Assembly: GCA_016215655.1 (NCBI GenBank)
Contig: JACRIT010000085.1
Span: 1 to 39,006 of the forward strand
Length of the DNA: 39,006 nt
Direction: 5' to 3'
Source: Acidimicrobiia bacterium
GTDB lineage: Bacteria; Actinomycetota; Acidimicrobiia; Spongiisociales; UBA11373
Part shown: one piece after another, positions 9,019 to 15,509 of the stretch
Numbering within the stretch: position 1 is the first letter of the stretch
Layout of the letters: each line of letters starts with the position of its first letter
The notes under the pieces: model-generated
Seen by the model: only the letters and a program-made list of their open reading frames with translations
What the model was told of the DNA's origin: nothing
Databases searched by the model: none
Position numbers and translations under genes: made by a program

Positions 9019-10058
9019 GGGAACTGCCTCAGGATGCGCACATCGGGATCGAAGAAGACCCGCAGCTCCGGTATCCCGTAGCGAATCAGCGCCAGCCGGT
9101 CGATGCCCACACCGAAGGCGAAACCGGACACCGCCGACGGGTCGTAGCCCACGGCGGTGAACACATTGGGATCGACCACGCCGCAGCCGAGCAGCTCGAT
9201 CCATCCGGACTGACGACACACCCGGCACCCCGATCCCTCACAGGCGAAGCAGTCGACGTGCATCTCGGCGGACGGCTCCGTGAAGGGGAAGAAATGGGGA
9301 AGGAAGCGAACCCGGCGCCGGGAGCCGAAGAACGCTCGGGCGAAGTACTCCAGGGTGCCCTTGAGGTCCCCGAAGGTGATCGCCTCGTCGACGGCCAGAC
9401 CCTCGAGCTGATGGAATACGGGGGTGTGCGTGGCATCGATGGCGTCGCGGCGGTAGACCCTCCCCGGAACCACGACATAGATCGGGGGCTGGTGGGCCTC
9501 CATGAACCGCACCTGGACCGGCGAGGTCTGCGTGCGCAGCAGCACCCCCTCCGGGTCGGATCCGTGATCGATGTAGAAGGTGTCGCTCTCCAGACGGGAG
9601 GGATGCGCCGGTGGGGTGTTGAGGGCGTCGAAGTTGTAGTACGCGGTCTCGACCTCCGGGCCTGTCGCCACCGTGTATCCCAGCGCCACGAAGATGTCGA
9701 CGACTTCATCCCACACGGTCGACAGCAGGTGGGCGGTGCCTCGCGCCGGCACTCTGCCGGGCAGCGTCATGTCGAGTCGCTCTTCGGCAAGCCGGTCGGC
9801 GCGCTCCGCCCCGGCGAGACTGCGCCGCCGCTCCCCTGCCGCCGCAGTCACGGCAGCAGTCACCTCGTTCACGGCGCGGCCCAGTTCGCGCCGGACCTCG
9901 TCGGAGGCATCACGCAGACCGCGTCGCGCCTCGGTGACCGGTGCCCCCGGCCCGAGAGCCTCCGCCTCGAGTGCATCGACCTCGGCGGTAGAGCGGGCAC
10001 CGGGAAGCCGCGCCAGGATCTCATCACCAAGGCGACGGAGGTCGTGCGGAGCGATCAC
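9015..10058 (-). CDS. pheS: Phenylalanine--tRNA ligase, alpha subunit
   Basis: Catalytic subunit of PheRS. The 347-residue protein has an N-terminal coiled-coil region (about 1-95) that contacts tRNA, then the class II core with motif 2 (VVPGRVYRRDAIDATHTPVFHQLEG) and motif 3 (GFAFGVGIDRLALIRYGI). The block CFACEGSGCRVC holds the four-cysteine cluster common in actinobacterial PheS, possibly metal-binding. The GTG start overlaps the trmH stop (GTGA). A TAACCT box lies 9 bases before this GTG, inside the end of trmH, so an extra internal promoter is possible. No tRNA-dependent leader was seen, and none is expected inside the operon. Confidence 0.96.
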   Translation of the reverse strand: MIAPHDLRRLGDEILARLPGARSTAEVDALEAEALGPGAPVTEARRGLRDASDEVRRELGRAVNEVTAAVTAAAGERRRSLAGAERADRLAEERLDMTLPGRVPARGTAHLLSTVWDEVVDIFVALGYTVATGPEVETAYYNFDALNTPPAHPSRLESDTFYIDHGSDPEGVLLRTQTSPVQVRFMEAHQPPIYVVVPGRVYRRDAIDATHTPVFHQLEGLAVDEAITFGDLKGTLEYFARAFFGSRRRVRFLPHFFPFTEPSAEMHVDCFACEGSGCRVCRQSGWIELLGCGVVDPNVFTAVGYDPSAVSGFAFGVGIDRLALIRYGIPELRVFFDPDVRILRQFP

Positions 10059-10804
10059 GGGACCGGAAGGTTAGTGCCCGGGCCCGCAGCTCCCAGATAG
10101 GCCACGATGGCGCCGGCGACGGCGGCGTTGAGGCTCTCCACGAGACCAGAGGTGGGAATCGTCACGCGCCGGTCGGCAGCGGCGACGACATCGTCGGGAA
10201 GACCGTGAGCCTCGTTGCCGACGAGGATCGCTGCCGCATCGGGGAGCGGCCCCGGGACGGCTCCCCCGCGGGCCACGGTGGCGACGAGGATCCGGCCCCC
10301 GGCACGAGCCTCGTCGACGGCGGCGATCCGCCCCAACGACAGGGCGAAGTGGGCTCCGGCGGCGCTGCGCAGCACCTTGGGCGACCAGGGCTCGGCGCAC
10401 TGCGGTCCGGCGAGAAACCCGTAGCCGAAGGCCGCCGCGATCCGGATCAGGGTTCCGCAGTTGCCCGGGTCGGCGACCCCCCAGGCGACGATGACCCTGC
10501 CACCCACGGAAACGGCCGGAGGGGGCACGGAGATGACCGCCACCGGGCTCTGGGGCGTCTCCGTGGTCCCCAGCCGCCTCAGCGTGGCTTCGTCGACCAC
10601 CACGGCGTCGCCGCGGCCCCGCACCGCCAGGTCGCGCCCGGCGGCGTCGTCCGCCACCACGAACACCGTGCCGAGTGCGACACCGGCGGCCACGGCGGCG
10701 GCGACGAGGTGCGGCCCCTCGAGGAGGGTGGCGTGGGCGGCATCTCGTCCCCGGGCGCGATGCAGGCGCAGCGCCTCGGCCACCGCCGGATGGCGCGGGG
10801 ACAC
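10055..10804 (-). CDS. TrmH/SpoU-family RNA 2'-O-methyltransferase
   Basis: Probably methylates a ribose in rRNA or tRNA using S-adenosylmethionine. The 249-residue protein has an N-terminal L30e-like RNA-binding part (about 1-95) and a trefoil-knot SPOUT domain. That domain shows motif 1 DPGNCGTLIRIA, motif 2 ILVGNEAHGL and motif 3 IPTSGLVESLNAAVA, where the knot binds the cofactor. A gene of this family (often called tsnR or rlmB-like) between rplT and pheS is common in actinobacteria. The exact RNA target cannot be assigned from sequence. The GTG start lies 7 bases after the rplT stop, and the stop overlaps pheS. The cysteine in motif 1 is a mild variant of the usual DPGNxGT. Confidence 0.9.
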   Translation of the reverse strand: MSPRHPAVAEALRLHRARGRDAAHATLLEGPHLVAAAVAAGVALGTVFVVADDAAGRDLAVRGRGDAVVVDEATLRRLGTTETPQSPVAVISVPPPAVSVGGRVIVAWGVADPGNCGTLIRIAAAFGYGFLAGPQCAEPWSPKVLRSAAGAHFALSLGRIAAVDEARAGGRILVATVARGGAVPGPLPDAAAILVGNEAHGLPDDVVAAADRRVTIPTSGLVESLNAAVAGAIVAYLGAAGPGTNLPVP

Positions 10805-10811
10805 CGGTCGC

Positions 10812-11171
10812 TCAGGCGTTGGATGCCCCCGCCGTGGCCTTCACCAGTGCGGCGAAGGCGTCGGGGTCGGACACCGCCATCTCGGCGAGCATCTTGCGGT
10901 CGACTTCGACCTCGGCCGCCTTGAGATCGGCCATGAGACGCGAGTAGGTGGTGCCGTGGAGGCGGGCAGCAGCATTGATGCGCCCGATCCAGATCTTGCG
11001 GAACTCCCCCTTGCGCGCCCGCCGGTCGCGGTAGGCGTCCTGCATGGCGTTCATCACCTGCTCGTTGGCGGTCCGCAGCCGGCGACTGCGCGCCCCCTTG
11101 TAGCCCGAGGCGCGCTCGAGGATCTTGCGGCGCTTCTTCTGGGCGTGCACCGAACGCTTGATCCGTGCCAT
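10812..11171 (-). CDS. rplT: Ribosomal protein bL20
   Basis: Early-binding protein of the large ribosomal subunit, which coats 23S rRNA domain I. The 119-residue protein starts with the long basic tail [30 protein letters not shown] and continues with the globular part ([24 protein letters not shown]), both family-typical. AGGAGG lies 4 bases before the ATG. In several bacteria bL20 represses the infC-rpmI-rplT transcript by binding the leader, and a leader hairpin is present here too. The gene sits 8 bases after rpmI. Confidence 0.98.
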   Translation of the reverse strand: MARIKRSVHAQKKRRKILERASGYKGARSRRLRTANEQVMNAMQDAYRDRRARKGEFRKIWIGRINAAARLHGTTYSRLMADLKAAEVEVDRKMLAEMAVSDPDAFAALVKATAGASNA

Positions 11172-11179
11172 GGCTCCTC

Positions 11180-11377
11180 CTAACGACCCAGCATCCGGCC
11201 GACACGCTCGGTGTCGGCATGGGATACGGCGGCATCACCCTTGAGCCGCCGCATGCGGCGGTCGGATTTCTTGCCCACCACGAGGTGGGCGCGACCCGAC
11301 TGGCGGCGGCGCAGCTTGCCGGTTCCGGTGACCGTGAACCGCTTCGCCGCGGACCGTCTCGTCTTCTGCTTTGGCAT
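11180..11377 (-). CDS. rpmI: Ribosomal protein bL35
   Basis: Small basic protein of the large ribosomal subunit. The 65-residue product begins [20 protein letters not shown], the conserved N terminus of the family, so the ATG at 11377 is preferred over one three codons earlier. It is the middle gene of the classic infC-rpmI-rplT trio, 5 bases after infC and 8 bases before rplT. Confidence 0.97.
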   Translation of the reverse strand: MPKQKTRRSAAKRFTVTGTGKLRRRQSGRAHLVVGKKSDRRMRRLKGDAAVSHADTERVGRMLGR

Positions 11378-11382
11378 CTCTC

Positions 11383-11985
11383 TCACTCCTCGGCCGGGTC
11401 GTCGGCGGCTTCCACCGCAGCGCCGGCAGCGCCGTCCGGGTGGCTCCCGGCGTGTGCCCCGGTGGACTCCTTGCGGCGTTTCACCGGTGCCAACTGCATC
11501 GTCATGTTCCGTCCCTCGAGCCGGGCGTTCTGCTCGATCGCCCCCCAGTCCGCCACCTCGGTGGCGAGCTTCTGCAGGACCCGGGACCCGAGCTCGGGAT
11601 GGCTCAGCTCCCGGCCACGGAACATCATCGTGATCTTGACCTTGTCACCCTCGCCCAGAAACTCCACCACGCGGCGCTTCTTCCACTCGTAGTCGTTGTC
11701 ATCCGTCTTGGGACGGAACTTGACTTCTTTGACCACGGTTCGGGTCTGCTTCTTGCGCGCCTCGCGCTGGCGGACCGACAGCTCGTACTTGTACTTGCCG
11801 TAGTCCATCATCCGGCAGACCGGCGGAGTGGCCTCGGGCGCCACCTCGACGAGATCGAGTCCCAACTGATTCGCCAGATACTGCGCTTCCTCGACCTTGA
11901 GGACGCCCACCTGGCTTCCGTCCGGTGCGACCACGCGCACCTCGCGGGCCCGAATCTTGTCGTTGATCCTCAGTTCCTGTGCGAT
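11383..11985 (-). CDS. infC: Translation initiation factor IF-3, probable AUC start
   Basis: Binds the 30S subunit and checks start codon and initiator tRNA pairing. From Ile at 11985 the product is 200 residues. It has the N-terminal domain (about 1-75, ELRINDKIRAREVRVV and DYGKYKYE), a basic linker, the C-terminal domain (about 90-175, VVKEVKFRPKTDDNDYEWK, TMMFRGRE) and an acidic tail. The family N terminus (xRINxxIR) begins four to five residues after an ATC codon, which has a strong GGGAGGT ribosome binding site 9 bases upstream. No ATG, GTG or TTG stands at that place. IF-3 genes are known to use AUU, AUC or AUA so that IF-3 limits its own synthesis. The next upstream GTG (12084) would translate through a leader hairpin and add unconserved residues. 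Confidence 0.95.
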   Translation of the reverse strand: MAQELRINDKIRAREVRVVAPDGSQVGVLKVEEAQYLANQLGLDLVEVAPEATPPVCRMMDYGKYKYELSVRQREARKKQTRTVVKEVKFRPKTDDNDYEWKKRRVVEFLGEGDKVKITMMFRGRELSHPELGSRVLQKLATEVADWGAIEQNARLEGRNMTMQLAPVKRRKESTGAHAGSHPDGAAGAAVEAADDPAEE

Positions 11986-12001
11986 GTTCGCTCGACCTCC
12001 C
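11983..12001 (-). promoter_or_regulatory. infC ribosome binding site and AUC start codon
   Basis: On the minus strand GGGAGGT (12001-11995) is followed after 9 bases by ATC (11985-11983), then GCA CAG. This is the only well-spaced ribosome binding site before the conserved IF-3 N terminus. It decides the start and implies autoregulation through IF-3 discrimination against non-AUG codons. Confidence 0.8.
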
Positions 12002-12037
12002 GTGCTGCTCTGACCCCGGAAACCCGGGACAAACGAA

Positions 12038-12060
12038 ACGACGGCATGCGCTGCCGTCGT
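12038..12060 (-). promoter_or_regulatory. Leader hairpin (attenuator-like) before infC
   Basis: A perfect 9-bp stem, ACGACGGCA (12060-12052 as read on the minus strand) with TGCCGTCGT (12046-12038) around a 5-base loop, is followed on the minus strand by TTCGTTTGT. It lies between the promoter and the infC ribosome binding site. Stem plus U-rich stretch resembles an intrinsic terminator, so it may attenuate the operon. bL20 or translation state could be the signal, as in known infC leaders, but this is inferred. Confidence 0.55.
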
Positions 12061-12137
12061 TCGACGTTCACGACCTCGGCGCACCAGCGGTGGCCGGGTG
12101 GGAAGCAGCGCTTCCGCTTCATCTCGGTTGACGGCTC

Positions 12138-12143
12138 AGTATA
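12138..12143 (-). promoter_or_regulatory. -10 box of the infC operon promoter
   Basis: TATACT on the minus strand is a near-consensus -10 element placed about 70 bases upstream of the leader hairpin and 150 bases before the infC start. No clear -35 was found at 16-18 bases. Transcription would start near 12131, giving a leader of about 145 bases. Confidence 0.45.
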
Positions 12144-12188
12144 GGGACTCCCCGAGCGCGCGCAGACAGGCTCACCCCGGGATCGGCT

Positions 12189-12210
12189 CTCGGCCCAGGA
12201 TCGGGCCGAG
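12189..12210 (-). terminator. Hairpin after rnhB
   Basis: CTCGGCCC (12189-12196) and GGGCCGAG (12203-12210) form a perfect 8-bp GC-rich stem with a 6-base loop, 45 bases past the rnhB stop. A second short palindrome (CGCGCTC/GAGCGCG, 12239-12253) lies just after the stop. There is no U-run, as is common for actinobacterial terminators, so termination is inferred only from position. Confidence 0.4.
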
Positions 12211-12254
12211 ACCTGATCGAACCCGTGACCGATCTGGGCGCGCTCCGAGCGCGT

Positions 12255-12962
12255 TCAATGCGGTTCGAAGAGCCGCTCCTGGTTGTCGGGGCGCTCGAAT
12301 CGCCGCAGTCCGCTCCAGGCGAGGCCGTCCATGAACACCCATGACCGGCGATGGATCGAGCTCGGGCCGTACCACTGCAACGCGGCCTGATGGCGGGGGC
12401 CGGGGTACCCCTTGTTGTCCTCGAACCACCAATGCGGATAGTGCTCCGCTGCCGAGCGCATCAGGCGATCACGGGTCACCTTGGCGAGGATCGACGCCGC
12501 CGCCACGGAGAGACATGTCCGATCGGCGCCGATGATCGGAAGCGTCCGCCGATGACCGACGAAGTCCCACGGGCCATCGAGCACCACGGCATCGGGGACG
12601 ACGCCGAGTCCGGCGAGGGCGCGCTGTGCCGCCAGGCGTTGCGCCGCCGCCATGCCCAGGTAGTCGCACTCCGCGGCATCGGCGTGACCGACCGACCAGG
12701 CGTCACACCACGCCGCGATCCGCTCGAACAAGGACTCCCGTTCCGACTCGGTGAGCAGCTTCGAATCACGCACCTTGTAGACCCGTCGATGACGGGGCAG
12801 CACCGCGGCCCCGACGGAGATCGGTCCGGCCCAGGATCCCCTGCCCACCTCGTCCATGCCGACCACGATGGCGGCACCGGTCTCCCACAGGCGGCGCTCC
12901 ACGGCGAGACCGGGTGGGCGGGGACGCAGAGCTGGGCGCAACGGAGAGACGGAACCGGTCAC
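12255..12962 (-). CDS. rnhB: Ribonuclease HII
   Basis: Cuts the RNA strand of RNA-DNA hybrids and removes single ribonucleotides from DNA. The 235-residue protein has the signature GMDEVGRGSWAGP at about residues 35-47, which includes the first two catalytic acids and the GRG motif that recognises the RNA-DNA junction. It also has VVLDG, the SILAKVTRDR block and the C-terminal HPHWWFEDNKGY-like segment (here YPHWWFEDNKGYPGP). The N-terminal 30 residues are Pro/Arg rich and unconserved, so the true start could be somewhat later than the GTG at 12962. It lies 40 bases after the response regulator gene and ends before the infC promoter region. Confidence 0.95.
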   Translation of the reverse strand: MTGSVSPLRPALRPRPPGLAVERRLWETGAAIVVGMDEVGRGSWAGPISVGAAVLPRHRRVYKVRDSKLLTESERESLFERIAAWCDAWSVGHADAAECDYLGMAAAQRLAAQRALAGLGVVPDAVVLDGPWDFVGHRRTLPIIGADRTCLSVAAASILAKVTRDRLMRSAAEHYPHWWFEDNKGYPGPRHQAALQWYGPSSIHRRSWVFMDGLAWSGLRRFERPDNQERLFEPH

Positions 12963-13002
12963 GAGGGCATTGTCCCCGATCCTCGGCGGATCTACGACCC
13001 GC

Positions 13003-13932
13003 TCACCCGGCGCGACGGTCCACCCGGTAGGACGAGCCCGCCTCCGACTTGGCGTGCTCCTTCATCTCCGACGCCACCGCCGACGCCTCCCACTCACTGG
13101 CGAACGAACGCCGCAGATTCGTCGCCACGCCGAGAGAGATCGAGACGATGGGAAAGGCGTGGCGCTCCCCACGACGGTCGATGACCTCGACCGTCCCGCG
13201 CAAGGCGTCGTGGGGGTCGTAGAAGTCGAGGATGCCATCGTCGAATCGCTGGATGACCTCCTTGCAGAACCGCTCGGCGACCCCCGGCTCCATCGCCATG
13301 ATGAAGTCGTCGCCGCCGACATGGCCGACGAATGCCGTCGGGTCGCCGATCTGCACCGCAGCCTCCACCAGGGTGTTGGCGGTGAACTTGATCACGTTGT
13401 CACCGCGCATGAAGCCGTAGTGGTCGTTGAAGGCCTTGAAGTTGTCGAGGTCCGCATGGACGACGGCGAGCGGCTGGCCCGATGCCACCCGGGTCTGCAG
13501 CACCTCGGCGATGCGGAAGTTCCCGGGGAGTCCGGTGAGCGGGGAGAGCTCGCGCAGCGACTTCGAGCGGCGCAGCACCGAACCCACCCTGGCGATGAGC
13601 TCCTCGATCGCAAACGGTTTGGTCACGTAGTCGTCAGCCCCGGCGTCGAGACCTCTCACCAGGTCCTCGACGGTGTTGGCCACGGTGAGCAGCACCACCG
13701 GCACATGGGCGGTTGCCGCCCCTGCTTGCAGCGCCCTGAGCACCGCGTAGCCGTCGAGGTCCGGCAGGGACAGGTCGAGGAGCACCAGGTCGGGCGGAGC
13801 CGCCACCGCGGCCGCCAGACCGGCGGCGCCATCGCCGGCAGCGCGCGCCTCGAAGCCCTCCGCCTCCAGACTCCGCTTCACGAAGTCGAGAACGTCGGGA
13901 TCATCGTCGATGACCAGGATCCGCTCGCTCAT
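13003..13932 (-). CDS. Response regulator with variant GGDEF output domain
   Basis: The 309-residue protein has a CheY-like receiver (residues 1-122; acidic pocket DDD near 9-11, phospho-acceptor D53, Lys105 in TKPF) joined to a GGDEF-fold domain (about 128-300, SPLTGLPGNFRIAEVL, DLDNFKAFNDHYGFMRGDNVI). The active-site signature reads GGDDF at 206-210 instead of GGDEF or GGEEF, preceded by His instead of the usual Arg/Tyr. No RxxD inhibitory site stands upstream. It may make cyclic di-GMP weakly or not at all, and could instead bind GTP or act through contacts. No histidine kinase gene is nearby. It starts 2 bases after rpe, so it is cotranscribed with a housekeeping gene. PilB, with an MshEN domain, is a possible cyclic di-GMP target in this window (inference). 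Confidence 0.9.
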   Translation of the reverse strand: MSERILVIDDDPDVLDFVKRSLEAEGFEARAAGDGAAGLAAAVAAPPDLVLLDLSLPDLDGYAVLRALQAGAATAHVPVVLLTVANTVEDLVRGLDAGADDYVTKPFAIEELIARVGSVLRRSKSLRELSPLTGLPGNFRIAEVLQTRVASGQPLAVVHADLDNFKAFNDHYGFMRGDNVIKFTANTLVEAAVQIGDPTAFVGHVGGDDFIMAMEPGVAERFCKEVIQRFDDGILDFYDPHDALRGTVEVIDRRGERHAFPIVSISLGVATNLRRSFASEWEASAVASEMKEHAKSEAGSSYRVDRRAG

Positions 13933-13934
13933 GC

Positions 13935-14591
13935 CTACCCGTCTACTGCGCCGCGCAGACGCTCAACAGCCGCAACGGGATCGGCGGATCCGAAGATCGC
14001 CGTGCCGGCGACGAACACGTTCGCCCCGGCATCGCGGGCCTGTCGAGCGTTCTCGGGGGTGATTCCCCCGTCGATCTCGATATCGACACGGATTCCGGTG
14101 GAGTCAACCAACTTGCGGGCAGCTTCCACCTTGGGGAGCACCTCGGGCATGAAGGCCTGGCCGCCGAATCCCGGGACCACCGACATCACGAGGATCAGGT
14201 CGCACAGCTCGGCAAAGGGGGCCAGGGCGCCAAACGGGGTCGCCGGGTTGAGGACCAGGCCGAAACGAAGCCCGGCGGCACGGGCGGCAGCCGCGGCGCG
14301 CCGGGGATCGGGGTGGACCTCGAGATGCACCGTCACCAGGTTGGCGCCGGCGGCGTGCAGCGGTTCGAACAGCGAGATCGGGTTCGTGACCATGAGGTGG
14401 CAATCGAACTCGAGGTCGGTGGTGGCTCGCAGGGCGGCGATGACCGGCATGCCGAAGGAGAGATTGGGCACGAAGTGTCCGTCCATGACATCGACATGGA
14501 GGAAGTCGACATGCGCCGCCACCCGGGCGACCTCGTCGGCGAGGTGGGCGAAGTCGGCGCCGAGGATCGAAGGGGCGATCTTGTTGGCCAC
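13935..14591 (-). CDS. rpe: Ribulose-phosphate 3-epimerase
   Basis: Interconverts ribulose 5-phosphate and xylulose 5-phosphate in the pentose phosphate pathway. The 218-residue TIM barrel shows KIAPSILGADF, HVDVMDGHFVPNLSFGMPV (metal-binding His and Asp), DCHLMV, VMSVVPGFGGQAFMP and EIDGGI, then the phosphate-binding end VAGTAIF. Length is typical. The start is GTG, 6 bases after a TAACCT box with no ribosome binding site, so the mRNA may be leaderless. It is the first gene of a two- or three-gene run with the response regulator and perhaps rnhB. In other actinobacteria rpe often follows def-fmt-rsmB. Here a polyphosphate kinase gene stands between. Confidence 0.97.
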   Translation of the reverse strand: MANKIAPSILGADFAHLADEVARVAAHVDFLHVDVMDGHFVPNLSFGMPVIAALRATTDLEFDCHLMVTNPISLFEPLHAAGANLVTVHLEVHPDPRRAAAAARAAGLRFGLVLNPATPFGALAPFAELCDLILVMSVVPGFGGQAFMPEVLPKVEAARKLVDSTGIRVDIEIDGGITPENARQARDAGANVFVAGTAIFGSADPVAAVERLRGAVDG

Positions 14592-14597
14592 CGGGCG

Positions 14598-14603
14598 AGG
14601 TTA
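14598..14603 (-). promoter_or_regulatory. TAACCT -10 element of rpe (leaderless type)
   Basis: TAACCT on the minus strand ends 6 bases before the rpe GTG, which fits transcription starting at the start codon. No ribosome binding site is present. The oppositely oriented ppk2 box lies only 54 bases away, so the two genes share a compact divergent promoter region. Confidence 0.45.
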
Positions 14604-14656
14604 CCGGGGCCGGAGCCGGTTTCGGGTGCTCCGCGCCGAGTTCGCCGGCGCCTGCC

Positions 14657-14662
14657 TACCCT
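14657..14662 (+). promoter_or_regulatory. TACCCT -10 element of ppk2 (leaderless type)
   Basis: TACCCT ends 8 bases before the ppk2 ATG, and no ribosome binding site lies between. It matches the box before tyrS in sequence and spacing. Confidence 0.45.
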
Positions 14663-14670
14663 GCCCGGCG

Positions 14671-15474
14671 ATGGAGCGATACCGCATCACCCCCGGGTCC
14701 ACCGTTCACCTCGCCGACCACGACCCCGACGACACGTCGGCCTTCACCGGGGGCAAGGCGGCGGCCAAGGAGCTGGCCAAGGAGACGACACAGCGACTCG
14801 AGGAACTCCAGGAGCTGCTGTTCGCCGAGGGTCGCAGGCGGGTGCTCGTCGTGCTTCAGGCGATGGACACCGGCGGCAAGGACGGCGTGATCCGTCACGT
14901 CTTCGAGGGCGTGAACCCCGCAGGGGTCACGGTGGCGTCGTTCAAGAAGCCGACGGCGCCCGAGCTGGCCCACGATTACCTGTGGCGCGTGCACCCCCGG
15001 GTCCCCGGCAACGGTGAGATCACCATCTTCAATCGCTCCCACTACGAAGACGTCCTCGTCGTCCGGGTGCACTCCCTCGTGCCGGAGGCGGTCTGGGCGA
15101 AGCGGTACGACCAGATCAATGCCTTCGAGGAGACCCTCGCCGCCGAGGGGACGACCATCCTGAAGTTCTACCTTCACATCTCCAAGGCGGAGCAGGCGGC
15201 GCGACTGCGCGCCCGTGTCGCCGATCCGACGAAGCAATGGAAGTTCAATCCCGCCGATCTCGCCGAGCGGAGTCACTGGGACGCCTACGTCACCGCGTAC
15301 GAGGCGGTGCTGTCGCAGACCTCGGCGCCGTGGGCGCCGTGGTACGTCGTCCCGGCCAATGCCAAGTGGTACCGCGACCTCGTCGTCGGAACCGTGCTCG
15401 TCGAGGCACTCGAGGGTCTGGGAATGCAGTATCCGCCTCCGCCTCCGGGGATCGATTCCGTGGTGATCGAGTAG
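14671..15474 (+). CDS. ppk2: Polyphosphate kinase 2, class III type (polyphosphate:AMP/ADP phosphotransferase)
   Basis: Transfers phosphate from polyphosphate to nucleotides. The 267-residue single-domain protein has Walker A GGKDG at 68-72 in the family context LQAMDTGGKDGVI, and Walker B NRSHYEDVLV at 121-130. It also has the lid and helical segments EGTTILKFYLHISKAEQ and WYVVPANAKWYRD. The overall sequence, including the ends YRITPG near the start and VVIE at the stop, recalls the class III enzymes known from Meiothermus, which convert AMP and ADP to ATP. Substrate range is therefore inferred. The ATG start follows a TACCCT box. The longer open frame upstream is a shadow of rpe and neighbours. 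It is convergent with fmt and sits where rsmB might be expected. Confidence 0.95.
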   Translation: MERYRITPGSTVHLADHDPDDTSAFTGGKAAAKELAKETTQRLEELQELLFAEGRRRVLVVLQAMDTGGKDGVIRHVFEGVNPAGVTVASFKKPTAPELAHDYLWRVHPRVPGNGEITIFNRSHYEDVLVVRVHSLVPEAVWAKRYDQINAFEETLAAEGTTILKFYLHISKAEQAARLRARVADPTKQWKFNPADLAERSHWDAYVTAYEAVLSQTSAPWAPWYVVPANAKWYRDLVVGTVLVEALEGLGMQYPPPPPGIDSVVIE

Positions 15475-15509
15475 GGCCAGTCACCCGTTCCCCGTTGCCC
15501 GAGCTGAAT
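15475..15509. repeat. Heptamer repeat array between ppk2 and fmt
   Basis: The whole convergent gap is made of 7-base units. Read on the minus strand they include GGGCAAC, GGGGAAC and GGGTGAC, followed by TGGCC. GGGCAAC is identical to the core unit between the PBP gene and mpg. The array begins at the base after the ppk2 stop and reaches the fmt stop. Confidence 0.65.

Noticed and set aside
9019-9228. N-terminal extension of pheT
   Set aside because: It overlaps pheS, has no family similarity, and the GTG at 9018 gives the conserved N terminus.
11986-12084. GTG at 12084 as the infC start
   Set aside because: It would add 33 unconserved residues, translate through the leader hairpin, and ignore the strong ribosome binding site before ATC.
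12856-14670. Upstream part of the long plus-strand frame that contains ppk2
   Set aside because: It is antisense to rpe and the response regulator. PPK2 homology begins exactly at the ATG at 14671.
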